Shown here piece by piece: positions 9,489 through 22,684 of a stretch of 64,000 nt of DNA; position 1 is the stretch's first letter, and the number at the start of each line of letters is the position of its first letter. The notes under the pieces were generated by a model. That model was not told the origin of the DNA and did no database searches. It saw nothing but the letters and a program-made list of their open reading frames with translations. A program made the position numbers and the translations under genes. Source of the DNA: Zopfochytrium polystomum (taxonomy: Eukaryota; Chytridiomycota; Chytridiomycetes; Chytridiales; Chytridiaceae). The stretch is taken from positions 62,001 to 126,000 of the forward strand of contig JAIVFJ010000014.1 of NCBI GenBank assembly GCA_025765615.1, given 5' to 3'.

Positions 9489-11938
9489 ATGACACCCGCC
9501 GCCGCCGCCACCGCCCCTTCTTTCGATCTCGCCGCCGTGCGCGCCCGCTTCCCGGCCCTCGGCGCCACGGGTGATGCCGCCATGGTTTACATGGACAACG
9601 CCGGAGGCTCTGCGGTCCTCGCCACCGTGGCCGACCGCGTTGCCCGCTACCTCGTCTCGACCAACGTGCAGCTGGTACGTAGTGCGTGGTGGTGGTTTTT
9701 GGATGTGCTGCGGCAGGGGGCAGGGATAGTGCAGGTGGGACGAGGGACGCCGACGATGAGGGCCAGGGAGGGAAGTGAAGGCCACGAGGAGGAGGGGAAG
9801 CTGACTAACGAGCAAAAAACAAAACAAACAAAACGAATCAAAAAATTATTCTGCTGACCCGTTTTTTCCGCACCCACGGACGAAAACAACAATCGAAAAA
9901 CCCAAAAAAAACAAAAAATCATCAAAACCCAACCAAAACACAAATTCCAAAACGGACAAAAAAAAAACAACACCTTGCTCACCTAAATACAAACGACCGA
10001 ACCTCCTCCTCCGCGCATGTCAAGGGCGCCTCATACGCAACGTCGCGCGAGTCGGGCCGGCTCGTCGACGCGGGTGTCGCGGCCGCGCAGGTCTTTGTCA
10101 ACGCGGCCGCCGCCGAGGAGGTCGTCATGGGGTCGTCCACCACCCAGGTAAAAAGGGCGCCTGTTTCGCTGAATTGCCGCCCTCCCTCAACCGCAATGTT
10201 CGCAAAATTAGCTCGTCGAGAACCTTGCACGCGCCATGGAAGCAAAGATTGAGCCGCATCACGAAATCATCATCACCAACACGGACCACGAGGGTGCGTG
10301 CACACACCCCCAATCCCCTGCTATTCCTTGCATTTCTTTCTTCTTATTTAGCTGTTGGGGGGGAGGTGGCTTATCGCATCTGCTGTGTCCCGCACGCTAC
10401 CTCAACCCTGTACAATAATATCGCAAACCCCTCACTCCCTTCCTTCCCAAACCCCAGCCAACGCGGGTCCGTGGGCGCGCCTAGCGGAACGCAAGAACCT
10501 CAAGCTGCACGTGTGGAACGCCAATCCGGACACGTTTGAGCTGGAGCTAAAGGACCTGGAGGCGTTGATGAACGAAAACACGCGGCTCGGTGAGGGAGCG
10601 GGGTCCTTGTTTGATTGACATGGGTTTTGTTCTGTACACATTGGCTCGTTACGAAAACCCGCCTTGTCTTAACCCGCCTTGTTTTTGCCAGTTGCCGTCA
10701 CGCATTGCTCTAACATCCTCGGGACGGTCAACGACGTCGAAGAGATTGCAAAAGTCGTGCACCGCGTCCCTGGGGCGGAGATTTGGTGAGAGCGGCCTAC
10801 CTACACTTGGTGGGAATGCCGAATAGATGCACCGTGCTAACAAACAATGATTCTCTTGGTCGACCCCGATGGAACTTTGAAGCGTTGACGGAGTCGCGTA
10901 CGCCCCGCATCGGTAGGTCCGCGGCCACGTTTGCTCTTCCTCCATCCAAGCCACTTTTCTTCCGCCTCTTTCGCTTCGACTGCCAGGAGCGCAATTCCTT
11001 TTGTCCGTTCGTCTGAACCAACCCTTCTTTCCTTCACACACCCCTCCGTTACAAAAGCGCGATCGACGTCCAAAAGTTCGACGTGGACTACTACGTCTTC
11101 TCCTGGTACAAAGTCTTTGGCCCCCACATCTCCCTCCTCTACATCGCGCGACGCACCACCGCGCGCCTCACGTCCCTCGCGCACTACTTCATCCCGTCGG
11201 ACGCGGCGCACCGGCCGTACATCTACCAGCCGGGCGGCGTCAACTACGAGCTGACGGCGTCGCTGCCGGCCGTGGCCGAGTACGTCGCGTGGCTTGGCGT
11301 CGGGTCCGCGCCGTCGGGTTTGCCGCTGCGGCAGCAGATCGAAGCCGGGTACGCGGCGATCGAGGCGGCGGAGACGGCGGTGGCAGCGCCGCTGCTTGCG
11401 TTCCTGCGGTCGAGGCCGGACGTGTTCACGGTCGTCGGGCGGCCGGGGGAGCCCGGGCCGACGAGGGTGCCGACGGTCGCGTTCTTGGTGAAGGGCATGA
11501 AGTCGGAGGAGGTGGTGCTGGCCGTGGACGAGGAGAGGATCGGGATTCGGTTCGGCCATTTTGTGAGTGTTGTTACCGTGTATTTTCTTTTTTTTTTTGT
11601 TCCTTTCTTTGATGGTTCTGTCGCTGACCCATCCCACCCCTGTTAATCCCCCGATACTCTCCAATCCCTCCGCTTATCGCATCATCCAGTACGGTAAGTC
11701 AACGGCGAGCAACTTTGCACGTACTCTATAATTTCTGATCCCTTCTCGCCATACTCCTCCTTTCGCACCCTCCTCCTCCTCCACCTTCTCCCACCGCCAC
11801 GCACGCTCAGCCCACCGTCTGATTGTGCAATCGATGGGTCTCACCGACGACGGCATTGTGCGCGTGTCCTTGGTGCACTACAACACGCCGGAGGAGGTGG
11901 AGCGGCTCATCAAAATCCTTGGCAAAGTGTGTTTGTAA
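9489..11938 (+). CDS. Aminotransferase class V, cysteine desulfurase family (VC1184-type)
   Basis: PLP-dependent fold-type I enzyme of 427 residues in nine exons: 9489-9674, 10025-10147, 10212-10293, 10458-10589, 10692-10785, 10883-10912, 11058-11562, 11690-11693 and 11811-11938. All phases close. Landmarks are YMDNAGGS near the N-terminus, GSSTT for phosphate binding, ITNTDHE, VTHCSN, then EICVDGVAYAPHR with the cofactor-ring Asp. SWYKVFGPH carries the PLP-binding Lys. The C-terminal subdomain contains IGIRFGHFYAHRL and VRVSLVHYNT. I see no mobile cysteine loop of the NifS/IscS kind, so the sulfur-donor activity is not assured and the substrate is unknown. Exons 6 (30 nt) and 8 (4 nt) are very small. 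No targeting peptide is obvious, so cytosolic is likely. Confidence 0.83.
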
Positions 11939-12053
11939 AGATACGCCCCGCTTCGCATTAGAGTAGAGGAGCAGCCGCCGGAGTGTGGAGAGAAGGAGAG
12001 AGAGAGGCGGAGTCAGGGAGCAAGAGAAAGAAAGAGACGGGTACATCGAATAG

Positions 12054-14544
<2,491 letters not shown>

Positions 14545-14899
14545 AGAAAGCGCGCAAAGACGCTGGGGAGGATTGGCAGTTTTGGGGGGCTTTAGTGGAG
14601 AAGGTCTGAGTAGTATACACACCAAATTAGAAAGGAAAAAAAGCAAGAAATTTGTAAAGCCCAACGATCGCGTATCAATCTTTTTTTCTTTTTTCCTTTT
14701 GTAGATGGGAGAGGGTTCTGTGGCAACAGTTGTAAAGTCAATCCTGAAGTCAAATCGTATCCTTTATTGTTTCTTATCCTCATTAGTGTCACAGACGCGA
14801 GGTCCACCTTGTTTCTTGTTTTCTTCTTTTTTTTTCTTTTTTTTTTTTCGCCCCAGTTGATAGAATCCCCCTTCTCTTCCGTGGCACCCCTCCCTCCTC

Positions 14900-16546
14900 T
14901 CACCTCCGCTCGCCATCCCCCCCGCCCGTCCGCGCACCCTCCGCCCGCGCCCTGTCCTCCGCCTCACACCACTCTTCAAACCTCACCTCCTCGCCCTTGG
15001 CCATACTATACGTATGGGCGCCCTCGACGGGGAACCTGCCCTCTCTCACGTCCTCTGCGTACTCTCTCAACGCCCGCGGAACAACTTGTCCGAGGTCCGC
15101 GTACCTTTTGCAGAACTTTGGCGTGAGGCGGTCGTAGACGCCGAGGGCGTCGAGCTGGACGAGGACCTGGCCGGAGCAGCGCGGGCCGGCGCCGATGCCG
15201 ATGGTGGGGACGGCGAGGCGCGCGGTGATGTAGGCGGCGACGCGGGAGGGGACGGCTTCGAGGACGACGGCGAAGACGCCGGAGGCTTGGAGGGCGAGGG
15301 CGTCGTTGAGGAGGGATTTTGCCTTTGGTGAGGGGGGGGGTTTTTTTTTTTGTTTTTTTTTTTTTTTTGGTTTATGAATGGCGGGTTTAGTTCTTCGTTT
15401 GCTGCTTTCTTGTTTCAGTGCGCCAAAAACACCACCACCCCTTTCCCCCGCGTACCTTTTCGAGCGTCGTCCCTTGGACCCTGAAGCCGCCGAGGGCGGA
15501 GGCGCGCTGCGGGGTAAGGCCGATGTGGCCTAGGACGGGGACGCCGACGGCGACGATGCGGCGGACGGTGTCGGCCATTTCGGCGCCGCCCTCGAGCTTG
15601 ACGGCGTCGACGCCGCGGGCCTCCTTGATGAGTCGGAGCGAGGAGGCGAGGGCGTGCTCGGGCGACAGCTCGTACGAACCAAAGGGCAGGTCGGCGACGA
15701 GGAACGGCGTCTTGGAGCCGCGCGCGACGGCGCGCGAGTGGTGGATCATTTCCTTTTTTTTTTGTTGGCGCGAGGGGTCATGCGATGGCAAAAAGAAGAG
15801 TTACAATGAGAAAGAAAAGTGGGGCCACACACACAGAGAAGAAGGGAGAGAAAAAAAAAAGAAAGAAAGAAATACTCACATCGAGCGTGATCTCGTTCGT
15901 CGAGTCGTAGCCGAGCGCGACCATCGCGAGCGAGTCGCCAACGAGCGTAATGTCGATGCCCGCGCGCTCGACAAACAGGCCGGAGGGGTAGTCGTGGGCC
16001 GTCATGACCGTGATCGGCGTGCCCTCGCGGTGAAGTCGCGCGATCGTCTGCAGCGTCACCTTTTTGCGCGGCGCGCCAGCGGCCTTCTTCGCACCGCCGC
16101 CATCGGCGCCCGCGTCGGAAGGAGGAGAGGACGCCGCCGGTTCGTCCCGTCCGGGTTGCTGCTGCTGTTTCGCTGACGAAGTGGGCTCTACAGAGTGAGT
16201 GAGTGAGTGGCGAGTGCGCAACAAAAATCGTTCGATGCAAATTGGCAAGGCCGACGAATAAATTTAAAAGTTGCTACCAACCTTCGGAAGCGGGCTCGGC
16301 ATAATGGCTGTACGCGCGTCTTGGATAGGAAACGCTGACGGCGCGCGTAATTAGAGGGATCGTGGAGGAGGAGGGGGAGGCTGATGGGAAGAGGGACGGG
16401 GCGGATCTGCATGGAAAGGGAGCGTGGGAGAAGGGGGGACGGAGGAGCGAAGATGATGGCAGGAGCGTGCGGGCAACGCCGGCCGACGACGACGTGGCGG
16501 AGTGGCAGCGGTGTTGGTGGCGGTGACAGAGTGGGAGGAGCCGCAT
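14900..16546 (-). CDS. panB: 3-methyl-2-oxobutanoate hydroxymethyltransferase (ketopantoate hydroxymethyltransferase)
   Basis: Transfers a hydroxymethyl group from methylene-tetrahydrofolate to 2-oxoisovalerate, giving ketopantoate. Exons on the minus strand are 16546-16282, 16187-15880, 15752-15456 and 15322-14900. All phases close, giving 430 residues. An in-frame ATG at 16684 would add 46. The N-terminal about 90 residues are rich in Ser, Arg and Leu without acids, ending near RRAYSH, consistent with a mitochondrial presequence. The barrel shows [50 protein letters not shown] and [18 protein letters not shown]. Together these cover the metal-binding Asp residues, the active-site Glu and the GIGAG signature. 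It is convergent with ESA1. The next enzyme, PanE, is at the window's left edge, so pantoate synthesis is encoded on both sides of the PLP enzyme and ESA1. Confidence 0.93.
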
Positions 16547-16684
16547 GGACGACGACGACGAGAACGAGAAGCACCCGGCGGCGACGCGGGCAGTCGTGGT
16601 CCAGCGAGGGGAGGACTGCGTGAGCTGTTGGAGGCGCCACGAGGAGGACGATCGCGCGGCGGGTGGTGGTGGCATGGGGGGCAT

Positions 16685-17151
16685 CACGGACGGACGGACG
16701 ACGACGACGACGACGACGACGACGACAGCGGCGGAGAAGGCGACGGCGAGGGCGAGGGGCGACGGTGGGGAGGGTGCGAGGAGGAGTCGAACGCGACCGG
16801 GTGTGATTCGATTTCGATTGGATGTTTCTTTCTTTTTTTTTTTTTTGTTTTTTTTCCCTCCATTTTCTTTCTTTATTATTATTTTTTTTCTTGTTTGTTT
16901 TTTGTGTTCGTTTTTGGGGAGAAAAGCCGAAGAGGAAAATGGCGAGAGAGAGAGAGAGAGAGAGACGGAGAGAGAGAGAGAGACATCGCAGCGACAGGGA
17001 CAGAGACAGAGACAGAGACAGAAAGGGAAATGCCATTTCCGACACGCGCACTGCTCCCATAACCCCATGATTCATGTCGTTCTAAATATATTATTTATTT
17101 TGCCGTTGCGAGGGTCGCAAAGCGCCGCAGTCATCGCAGTTCCGCGCACGA

Positions 17152-17182
<31 letters not shown>

Positions 17183-17785
17183 AGCAACCCATCAGTCCTT
17201 CATCGTCATCATCATGACGTAGTGCGTGCGCGCAAGTGTGAGAGAGAAAGAGAGAATCAATACTCGACGCAAAGCATTCGGCTCGGCGTTACACGTTGCA
17301 GCAGTGAATATTTATCCTTACAACCTTACAACAACAACAACAACAACTAAAAAAAAAAAAAAAAAAAAAAAAAGGGTTTCGATAACCGACCGGGACACCA
17401 CCACCCCCTCTTACAAGCACTAAAGCAGCAATAAAGCGCATCAGCAGCCAAACAGCCACGCAACAAGGCAGACCTAGAGCCCCCCATCTCAAACATCAGC
17501 ACTACTGCCCTCGCCCGACGACAAAACAACTATGACGCCGACGCCTACGGCGACGAGGGCGAGGGAGTGCCACTCGTCGCTGTCCGAAAGAGTGCAAACG
17601 CTGCCGCTGCCGCCGCTGCCGCCGCAGCCACACCAGTCGCGACCCACGAGCGGCGTCTTGCGTTCCTTGCGTCACGCTGGTCCGTGGTCTCGACCCTCCT
17701 GCAGTAAGTAATTTTTTAATAGAGAAAGCATACATCAAAACGGGGTTGCGAAAACGAAAAACAGCATTCCCGCGTTAGCCGCAAC
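16685..17785. other. Region upstream of panB and downstream of the GTPase gene
   Basis: This is mostly low complexity: T-rich at 16825-16915, (GA)n at 16945-16985, (AC)n at 17154-17180, (ACA)n and poly-A at 17331-17373. The first part is the likely panB promoter. A possible orphan exon at 17435-17707 is listed separately. Nothing else is supported. Confidence 0.45.
17435..17707 (+). CDS. Possible orphan coding exon (uncertain)
   Basis: A plus-strand frame of about 90 codons ends in a TAA at 17705-17707. It reads like protein in its second half: an acidic patch (YGDEGEGVPL), an Ala run, then ERRLAFLASRWSVVSTLLQ. It has no ATG at its start, so it would need an upstream exon, and none is recognisable in the low-complexity sequence to the left. 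It sits just past the 3' end of the GTPase gene. It could be a terminal exon of an unrecognised gene, or chance in GC-rich DNA. Confidence 0.2.
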   Translation, partial: SASAAKQPRNKADLEPPISNISTTALARRQNNYDADAYGDEGEGVPLVAVRKSANAAAAAAAAAATPVATHERRLAFLASRWSVVSTLLQ

Positions 17786-18388
17786 CTACTTGTTGGTTAT
17801 AGCGCTAAGGAGCGCAAAGACCGCCGCCTCCACGTTGTAATCGTCCTTTGCGCTCACCTCCAAAAACCCCGCACCCAGCCCGTCCGCAAGCGCCTGTGCG
17901 AAAAAAACAAGCGTTTTCAGCGTCGTCAAAAATGTCCAACAACGCCATTTATTAATAAAAAACGTGTCGCAATTTCATTTCCCCGCCTCCCTCTCACCTT
18001 CCCTTCTTCCGCGGAAACCGCTCGCTCCGCCTCGAGGTCGCATTTGTTCCCCAGAACCATGACTCGAACGCCGGCCGGCGCGAGCGAAATGGCTTGAGCG
18101 AACCGGTCCGTGATGCTGTCGAACGACTGACGATCCGCCACGTCGTAAATGAGTAAGAGTCCGCGGGCGCGCCGGACGACGGCCCCGCTCAGTGGGGGTC
18201 TCCACTGATTTTTGTTTGTTTGGAGGGCGAAGGAGAGGGGGTAAATTGCACGTGGTGAATTTTTCGCTATTGCAGGACGCCTTGCACTCTTTTGCCTTAC
18301 CTTATGTCGACGTGACATTTCGAGGGTATCTTCCTAGAGAAAATAAATGGAGCATTCTATTAACATCCATGCAACGCTTTTGCGCATG

Positions 18389-18452
<64 letters not shown>

Positions 18453-18686
18453 TCACCCCTCGCCCCTCTCCATAACCCAAAACCGGTGTACGCAGCGTAC
18501 CAGAAAAACCTTGGTGTCAATCCCACCGACGGAAACGACTCTGGTATGAAAGTTGGCGTCGATAGCGGGGCGGCCGGTGGGGATGTAGTAGCCGTGCGCG
18601 AAGCGCTCGAGGACGCTGGTCTTGCCAACGTGCCAGTCGCCGAGGGCGACAACCTTCAGGGCGTCCTTGTCGTGGTAGTTCGCCAT
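17786..18686 (-). CDS. Atypical Rab-like small GTPase lacking the G3 glycine and prenylation cysteines
   Basis: Four exons (18686-18501, 18333-18301, 18204-17998, 17893-17786) close in phase and give 177 residues. The P-loop is GDWHVGKTS, G4 is GNKCD and G5 is VSAK, all intact. LLLIYDVADRQSFDSI is a clear Rab/Ras-superfamily strand. Where the family has DTAG-Q-E in switch II, the only in-frame 33-nt exon reads DTLEMSRRHK, so the Gly that senses gamma-phosphate and the catalytic Gln are absent. The protein ends SAITNK without the CC or CXC lipidation motif. Intron 1 contains a 59-bp CA/TG repeat. It may be a nucleotide-binding pseudo-GTPase. Alternatively, the short exon 2 is mis-set and the true switch II is encoded elsewhere in the introns. 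Confidence 0.72.
18391..18449. repeat. (CA)n microsatellite in GTPase intron 1
   Basis: About 29 uninterrupted CA units lie wholly inside the first intron of the small GTPase gene. Confidence 0.9.
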
Positions 18687-19036
18687 GGCGGGTTTTTTCA
18701 TTCATGCAAAGGCGGGGCGTGCCTCGGTCCGTCCCAGCCGCCGCCCGCACGCACGCACGCTCGCACGAAAGCTCGCTCGCTCCTTACTTGCGTGTGGAGC
18801 GCCTGAATTGCAACCAACCCTTGGCGCCTGTGTGCGGGCGCGTTGACCGGTTACCGCGCGCGGAACGGTGGGTAAGTGGATAGGTGGTGGGTGGGTGGGT
18901 CGGGTCGAGGCGAGTAACTTCCACGTCCGTGGCGCAGCTGCCTTCTGTTGATTGAGTGCGGTGGTCGCAGTACCGTGTGTGAGAGGAATTTGTTGAAGAA
19001 AAACGTGAACAACGCGCTGGACTTGCCTCGGGCACA
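18687..19036. promoter_or_regulatory. Shared divergent promoter region (GTPase / CZIB)
   Basis: A gap of only 350 bp separates the start codons of two divergently transcribed genes, so both promoters must lie here or overlap. It contains CGCA-type and GGTGGGT-type short repeats; no TATA box is obvious. Confidence 0.5.
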
Positions 19037-19497
19037 ATGCCGGTGCGTTGCTTGCTGTGCTGCTGTAGCCCCACAACTCATACACCACCGAGAATTCGGG
19101 CTTAACTTCTCCCTCGCATCCGGTGGTGCCCCCGTCCTACCGACACGCCCTCACACGCACGCATCATCTGCATCGCTCCATCAAACAGAAATTCACTCTG
19201 TACATCCAAGCGACGCTCGAGAACCTCGAAAACTTTAGGCCGCTCGGCGACGACTACGAGTGGAGCTTCAAGGTAACGAACGACCCGTATTTCGCAAACG
19301 TCAGGCCGTAACCAACACTGGCAACAACGCGCGTGGACGCCGGGTGCACTCACGCCACAATCAACCCCACCTGATTTGATTTTAACTCCCCAACCGTTGG
19401 ATCTCACAACGAACATCTCACGGGCCTCCGGTTCTAGGTGAAATGCACGAGCTGTGGCGAAGATCATGACGGATTCATCACGTTCAACGCAGAGGTG

Positions 19498-19533
<36 letters not shown>

Positions 19534-20034
19534 CTCTGCGCTTGGCCAGCTGGATGCGACCGTGCCCGACACCGACAACGGGCTATTGACTCGCGTGCGT
19601 CGCTGACCACCCCGCGTCCCATGATTTAGACGGAGGATGACATCCCGAACAGCAGAGGGAAAGCCAACCTTGTGATGAAGTGCAAGCAGTGCAAAGCATT
19701 GGGGAACGCAAGTAAGAGTCTGGATGCCGCGGTCCCAGTGTGAGACGACTCCGTTTGCCCTTAACCCCAAACAGACATAGTTAAGGGCACGGTAAAGCCC
19801 TACTCCAAGTCCGGCCAACTCCAACCGTTCGTGACGATCGAGTCGCGCGGCATTTCGATCACGGACTGGCAGCCGACGCACGGCCAGACTTTCTCGGCGG
19901 AGAACCCAGACTCGGGAACAAAGTTTGAGGAGATTGAGTTTGAGGAGGAGGAGCGGGACTGGGTCGGCTACGATGAAAAGGGCCACGCCCCCGTGAGCGT
20001 GATGGGCCTCTCGTGGGAAATCAAGAACAAGTGA
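19037..20034 (+). CDS. CZIB: CXXC-motif zinc-binding protein (CZIB / UPF0587 family)
   Basis: Small conserved eukaryotic zinc protein of poorly defined function, probably cytosolic. The preferred model has five exons: 19037-19042, 19189-19272, 19438-19494, 19630-19711 and 19775-20034. The first coding exon is only ATG-CCG, so the protein begins MPKFTLYIQATLEN, as family members do. An alternative start at 19123 reads straight into exon 2 but adds an Arg/His-rich head without family likeness. Two zinc-ligand CXXC pairs are visible (KCTSCGE and KCKQCKA). The family's C-terminal half follows: KPYSKSG, ECRG-like ESRGISITDWQP, and DWVGYDEKGHAPVSV. It has the usual family length of about 160 residues. 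It is divergent from the GTPase gene. Confidence 0.88.
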
Positions 20035-20207
20035 GAAAAATGGGGCGGATGTGTGCTTCGCTCTTGCGTGGTTTGCATGGCCTCTATGTATTGAACAAGT
20101 GCCATGGGTGATGTGGGGAAGAGAGGGGGGGCTGGGCTTATCATTGGTTTGCAGTGTGAGATGGGGGGCGTGGTTTCCTTTGATGAACATGCTGAAGAGC
20201 AACTGTG

Positions 20208-22054
20208 CTATGATGATGCAAGGAGCTCCTCCACTCGCAGTCGATCCCGCTCGGTGTACGAACGGCCGAGCTTGACGTTGGGCTGTCGCAGAACGAGGTA
20301 TTCTTTGAGCCTGATTGCGTCAATGGAGTTCTTTTGGCCTTCAACGAGCAGCTGAAGCTCCGAGTCCTGTGAAATAGAAAAATATTGCGGGACAGTGTCA
20401 AGCGTTGCAATCTAACGCGTATTGATACCCCGGTTCACCGCCACTCACCCTTGCCTCCATCATCATTTTGATCTTTGACCGAATCCGCTCCGTGGCCTGC
20501 ACCGCATACGCCTCCGCCAACCGCCTTTCCTCCTCCGTCACCACACCCCTCCGCCTGTCCCACACCTTTCGAAACTCCTCGACCTGCTCCATGATCCTCC
20601 GGTGCTCGGCGCGGCTGTACCTCCGCGCGCGCACAAAGCTCTGGTCGATGTGCGCGACGACGCCCGGCGGCGGCGCGCGGTACGCCTCGTACTTTGCCAG
20701 CGTCACGCGGTCGAGCTGCGCGCGCTGGCGGCCGGTCAGCTTGGCCGCATTGAACGACGACTTGTCCGACAGCGCGAACGGCTTGTACGACAGCTCCGGG
20801 TCCACCGCCGCCGCCGCCGCCTCGGCCTCGGCCGCGGCTGCCGCCGCGGCCGCCCGACGCCCGCGCCGCCCCGCCGGACCCGACGCACCTCCTCCTCCTC
20901 CGCCGCCGCCGCCGCCAGCCCCGACCCCCGCCGTCGCACCACCGGCCCCACCGCCGTCCCCACCACCACCGACCCCGCCACCGCCCGTTCCGCCGCCGCC
21001 ACCCGCGTCGCCGTCCCGCTGCTCCCCCCACTCCCCCTCCGCGCCTTCCTCCCCGCCGCCGCCTCCCGCCTCGCCCGCGCCGCCGCCGCCTCCCGCCCCC
21101 GCGCCGCCCCCCGCGCCCGTCCCCGCCGGGCCCCCCCCCCGCCCCGGCGGGCCGCCCGCGCGCGGCGGCGGCGGCGGCAGCCGCGCGACGCACCCTCCCG
21201 CGCGACCGCGCGGCGGCGGCAACCGCTGCGGCGCGCACGGCTGCGGCGGCCGCGGCCGCGGACGCGGCGGCGGCCGCGATCGACGATGATGACAGCGACG
21301 CGGCGACGTCCGGAAGGTGCGCGGCGCGGCGCGGGGTGCCGCGGGCGTGGAGGAGGAAGACGCCGCCGCCGGCCCGTGGGTGCTGTTGGGCGGCGGCAGC
21401 GGCTCCAGATTGCAGCGACGGAGCGCCGGCGGCGGCGGCTGTTGCAGCGGTTGCAGCGGTAGCGGCGGCGGCCGACGGTTGCAGCAGCAGCGGGGCGGCG
21501 GCGGGGTCTGGCAGCAGCGGCGGCTGCTGCTGCTGCGGGTCGGCGGCAGCGGCGTTGGCGGCGAAGTATCCTGGCTGTTGGGCGAGGAAGGTTGCGGCGG
21601 ATTGCGGAGGCGGCGGCGGCGCCGGCGGCAGCGGCTGGAGCGCGGCAGCGGCGAAGGGCTGCTGCGGGGGCAGGGCGAGTAGGAGCGCGGCGGAGGCGGG
21701 GAGGCCCGCGGCAAGGTGCAGGCCCGCGAGCAGACCGCCTGCGGCCGCGGTGGAGGTGGAGGTAGGCCCGCCGCTCGCGAGGGAGCGGCGGTGGGAGCGC
21801 TTGTAGCGCTCCGAGAGGATTTTGGGCACGCCGCCGCGCGGGGTTGTTGGAATGAGCGGGGCGGCGGGCAGCCACGCGAGCGCGGCGGCCGTACGGGACG
21901 CGGCTGGGGTTGCGGCGGTTGCCGTTGTGCTGCTGGCGGCGGCGGCGGCAGAGGTGGCGGCGGCGGCGGCGGTCGGGGTCGCGGGTAAGAGGGTGGTCAG
22001 CGGGTGGCGCGCGGGGATCGGGAGCGACGAGGGCGGCGGCGGCGGCAGCGGCAT
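20208..22054 (-). CDS. Unknown Ala/Pro/Gly-rich protein with conserved-looking helical C-terminus; frame break in a C10 tract
   Basis: No family is recognised. Exon 1 runs from 22054 to 20449 (donor GTGAGT) and exon 2 from 20366 to 20208. The N-terminal two thirds are low complexity: Ala, Pro, Gln and Gly runs with one basic patch (SERYKRSHRRS). The last 180 residues look like a folded, helical, charged domain. They start at YKPFALSDKSSFNAAKL, continue through RRYSRAEHRRIMEQVEEF and end DRLRVEELLASS. The N-terminal frame (start 22054) and the C-terminal frame differ. They would join if the ten-base C run at 21131-21140 had nine bases, or through an intron I cannot place. It could be a transcription or chromatin scaffold, but that is a guess. 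Confidence 0.5.
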
Positions 22055-22684
22055 TGCTTGCTGGGGGAGGGGTATATCGATGACGCGGGTCGTTCGACGG
22101 CTTCACTGATCCTTTTTCCCGTCGTTTTTGCGTTCCCCGAATCGCGCCTGAAAACTTTGACCTTCTGGGCTGGACGTAACGGAGCGTTGACAAGGCGCGT
22201 TCGACAGTTGCTGGACACACCTCAACACCTCTAACAAGCCGCCTTTCTTTGCTGGGTGAGGAGACAGATGAGAAGAAGGAAACGAGAGAAGGTCCATTAT
22301 GATGAGCACTTGCAGAAAGAATGTTTACTCTCCCTGTGCTAGAGAGCTGGGGGCGGCAGTGGTCGTGGCATCAATTTGTGTGAAACATTAGAGGAGGGGC
22401 TGCGAATTGCAGAGAGCGACAATCAATCGCACAATATCCCTCTGCCAATAGTCCAAGCAGACCGAACGCAAGCGCCGGCCGGTGGTGAAACGAGGACGGC
22501 AACCTGGCGGTGCGAAAAAAGAGTGGGAAAAAAGAAAGAAAAAAAAAAAAAAAAAAAAAAAAGAGGCCTGCGCGTGACTTAACGCGAAGACAAACTTCGA
22601 GGAAAGGAGCGGTGAGAGAGAAAAAAAGAAGGAAAAAAAAAAAGGAAACAGCCTTCGGAGGAGGATAGCTTCGCTAACGAAGAA
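22055..22684. other. Intergenic region with purine-rich runs
   Basis: This is the 5' flank of the Ala/Pro-rich gene and 3' flank of the pseudogene. Poly-A and GA-rich stretches occur at 22525-22562 and 22615-22650. No gene is seen. Confidence 0.45.

Noticed and set aside
16545..17222. Plus-strand frame with Asp/Thr runs upstream of panB
   Set aside because: It is built from GAC repeats, T-rich and GA/CA microsatellites, with no protein-like segment.
20468..22220. Several very long Arg/Pro/Gly open frames on both strands around the Ala/Pro-rich gene
   Set aside because: Extreme GC removes stop codons in every frame; only the minus-strand frame with the helical C-terminus and a good splice pair looks like protein.
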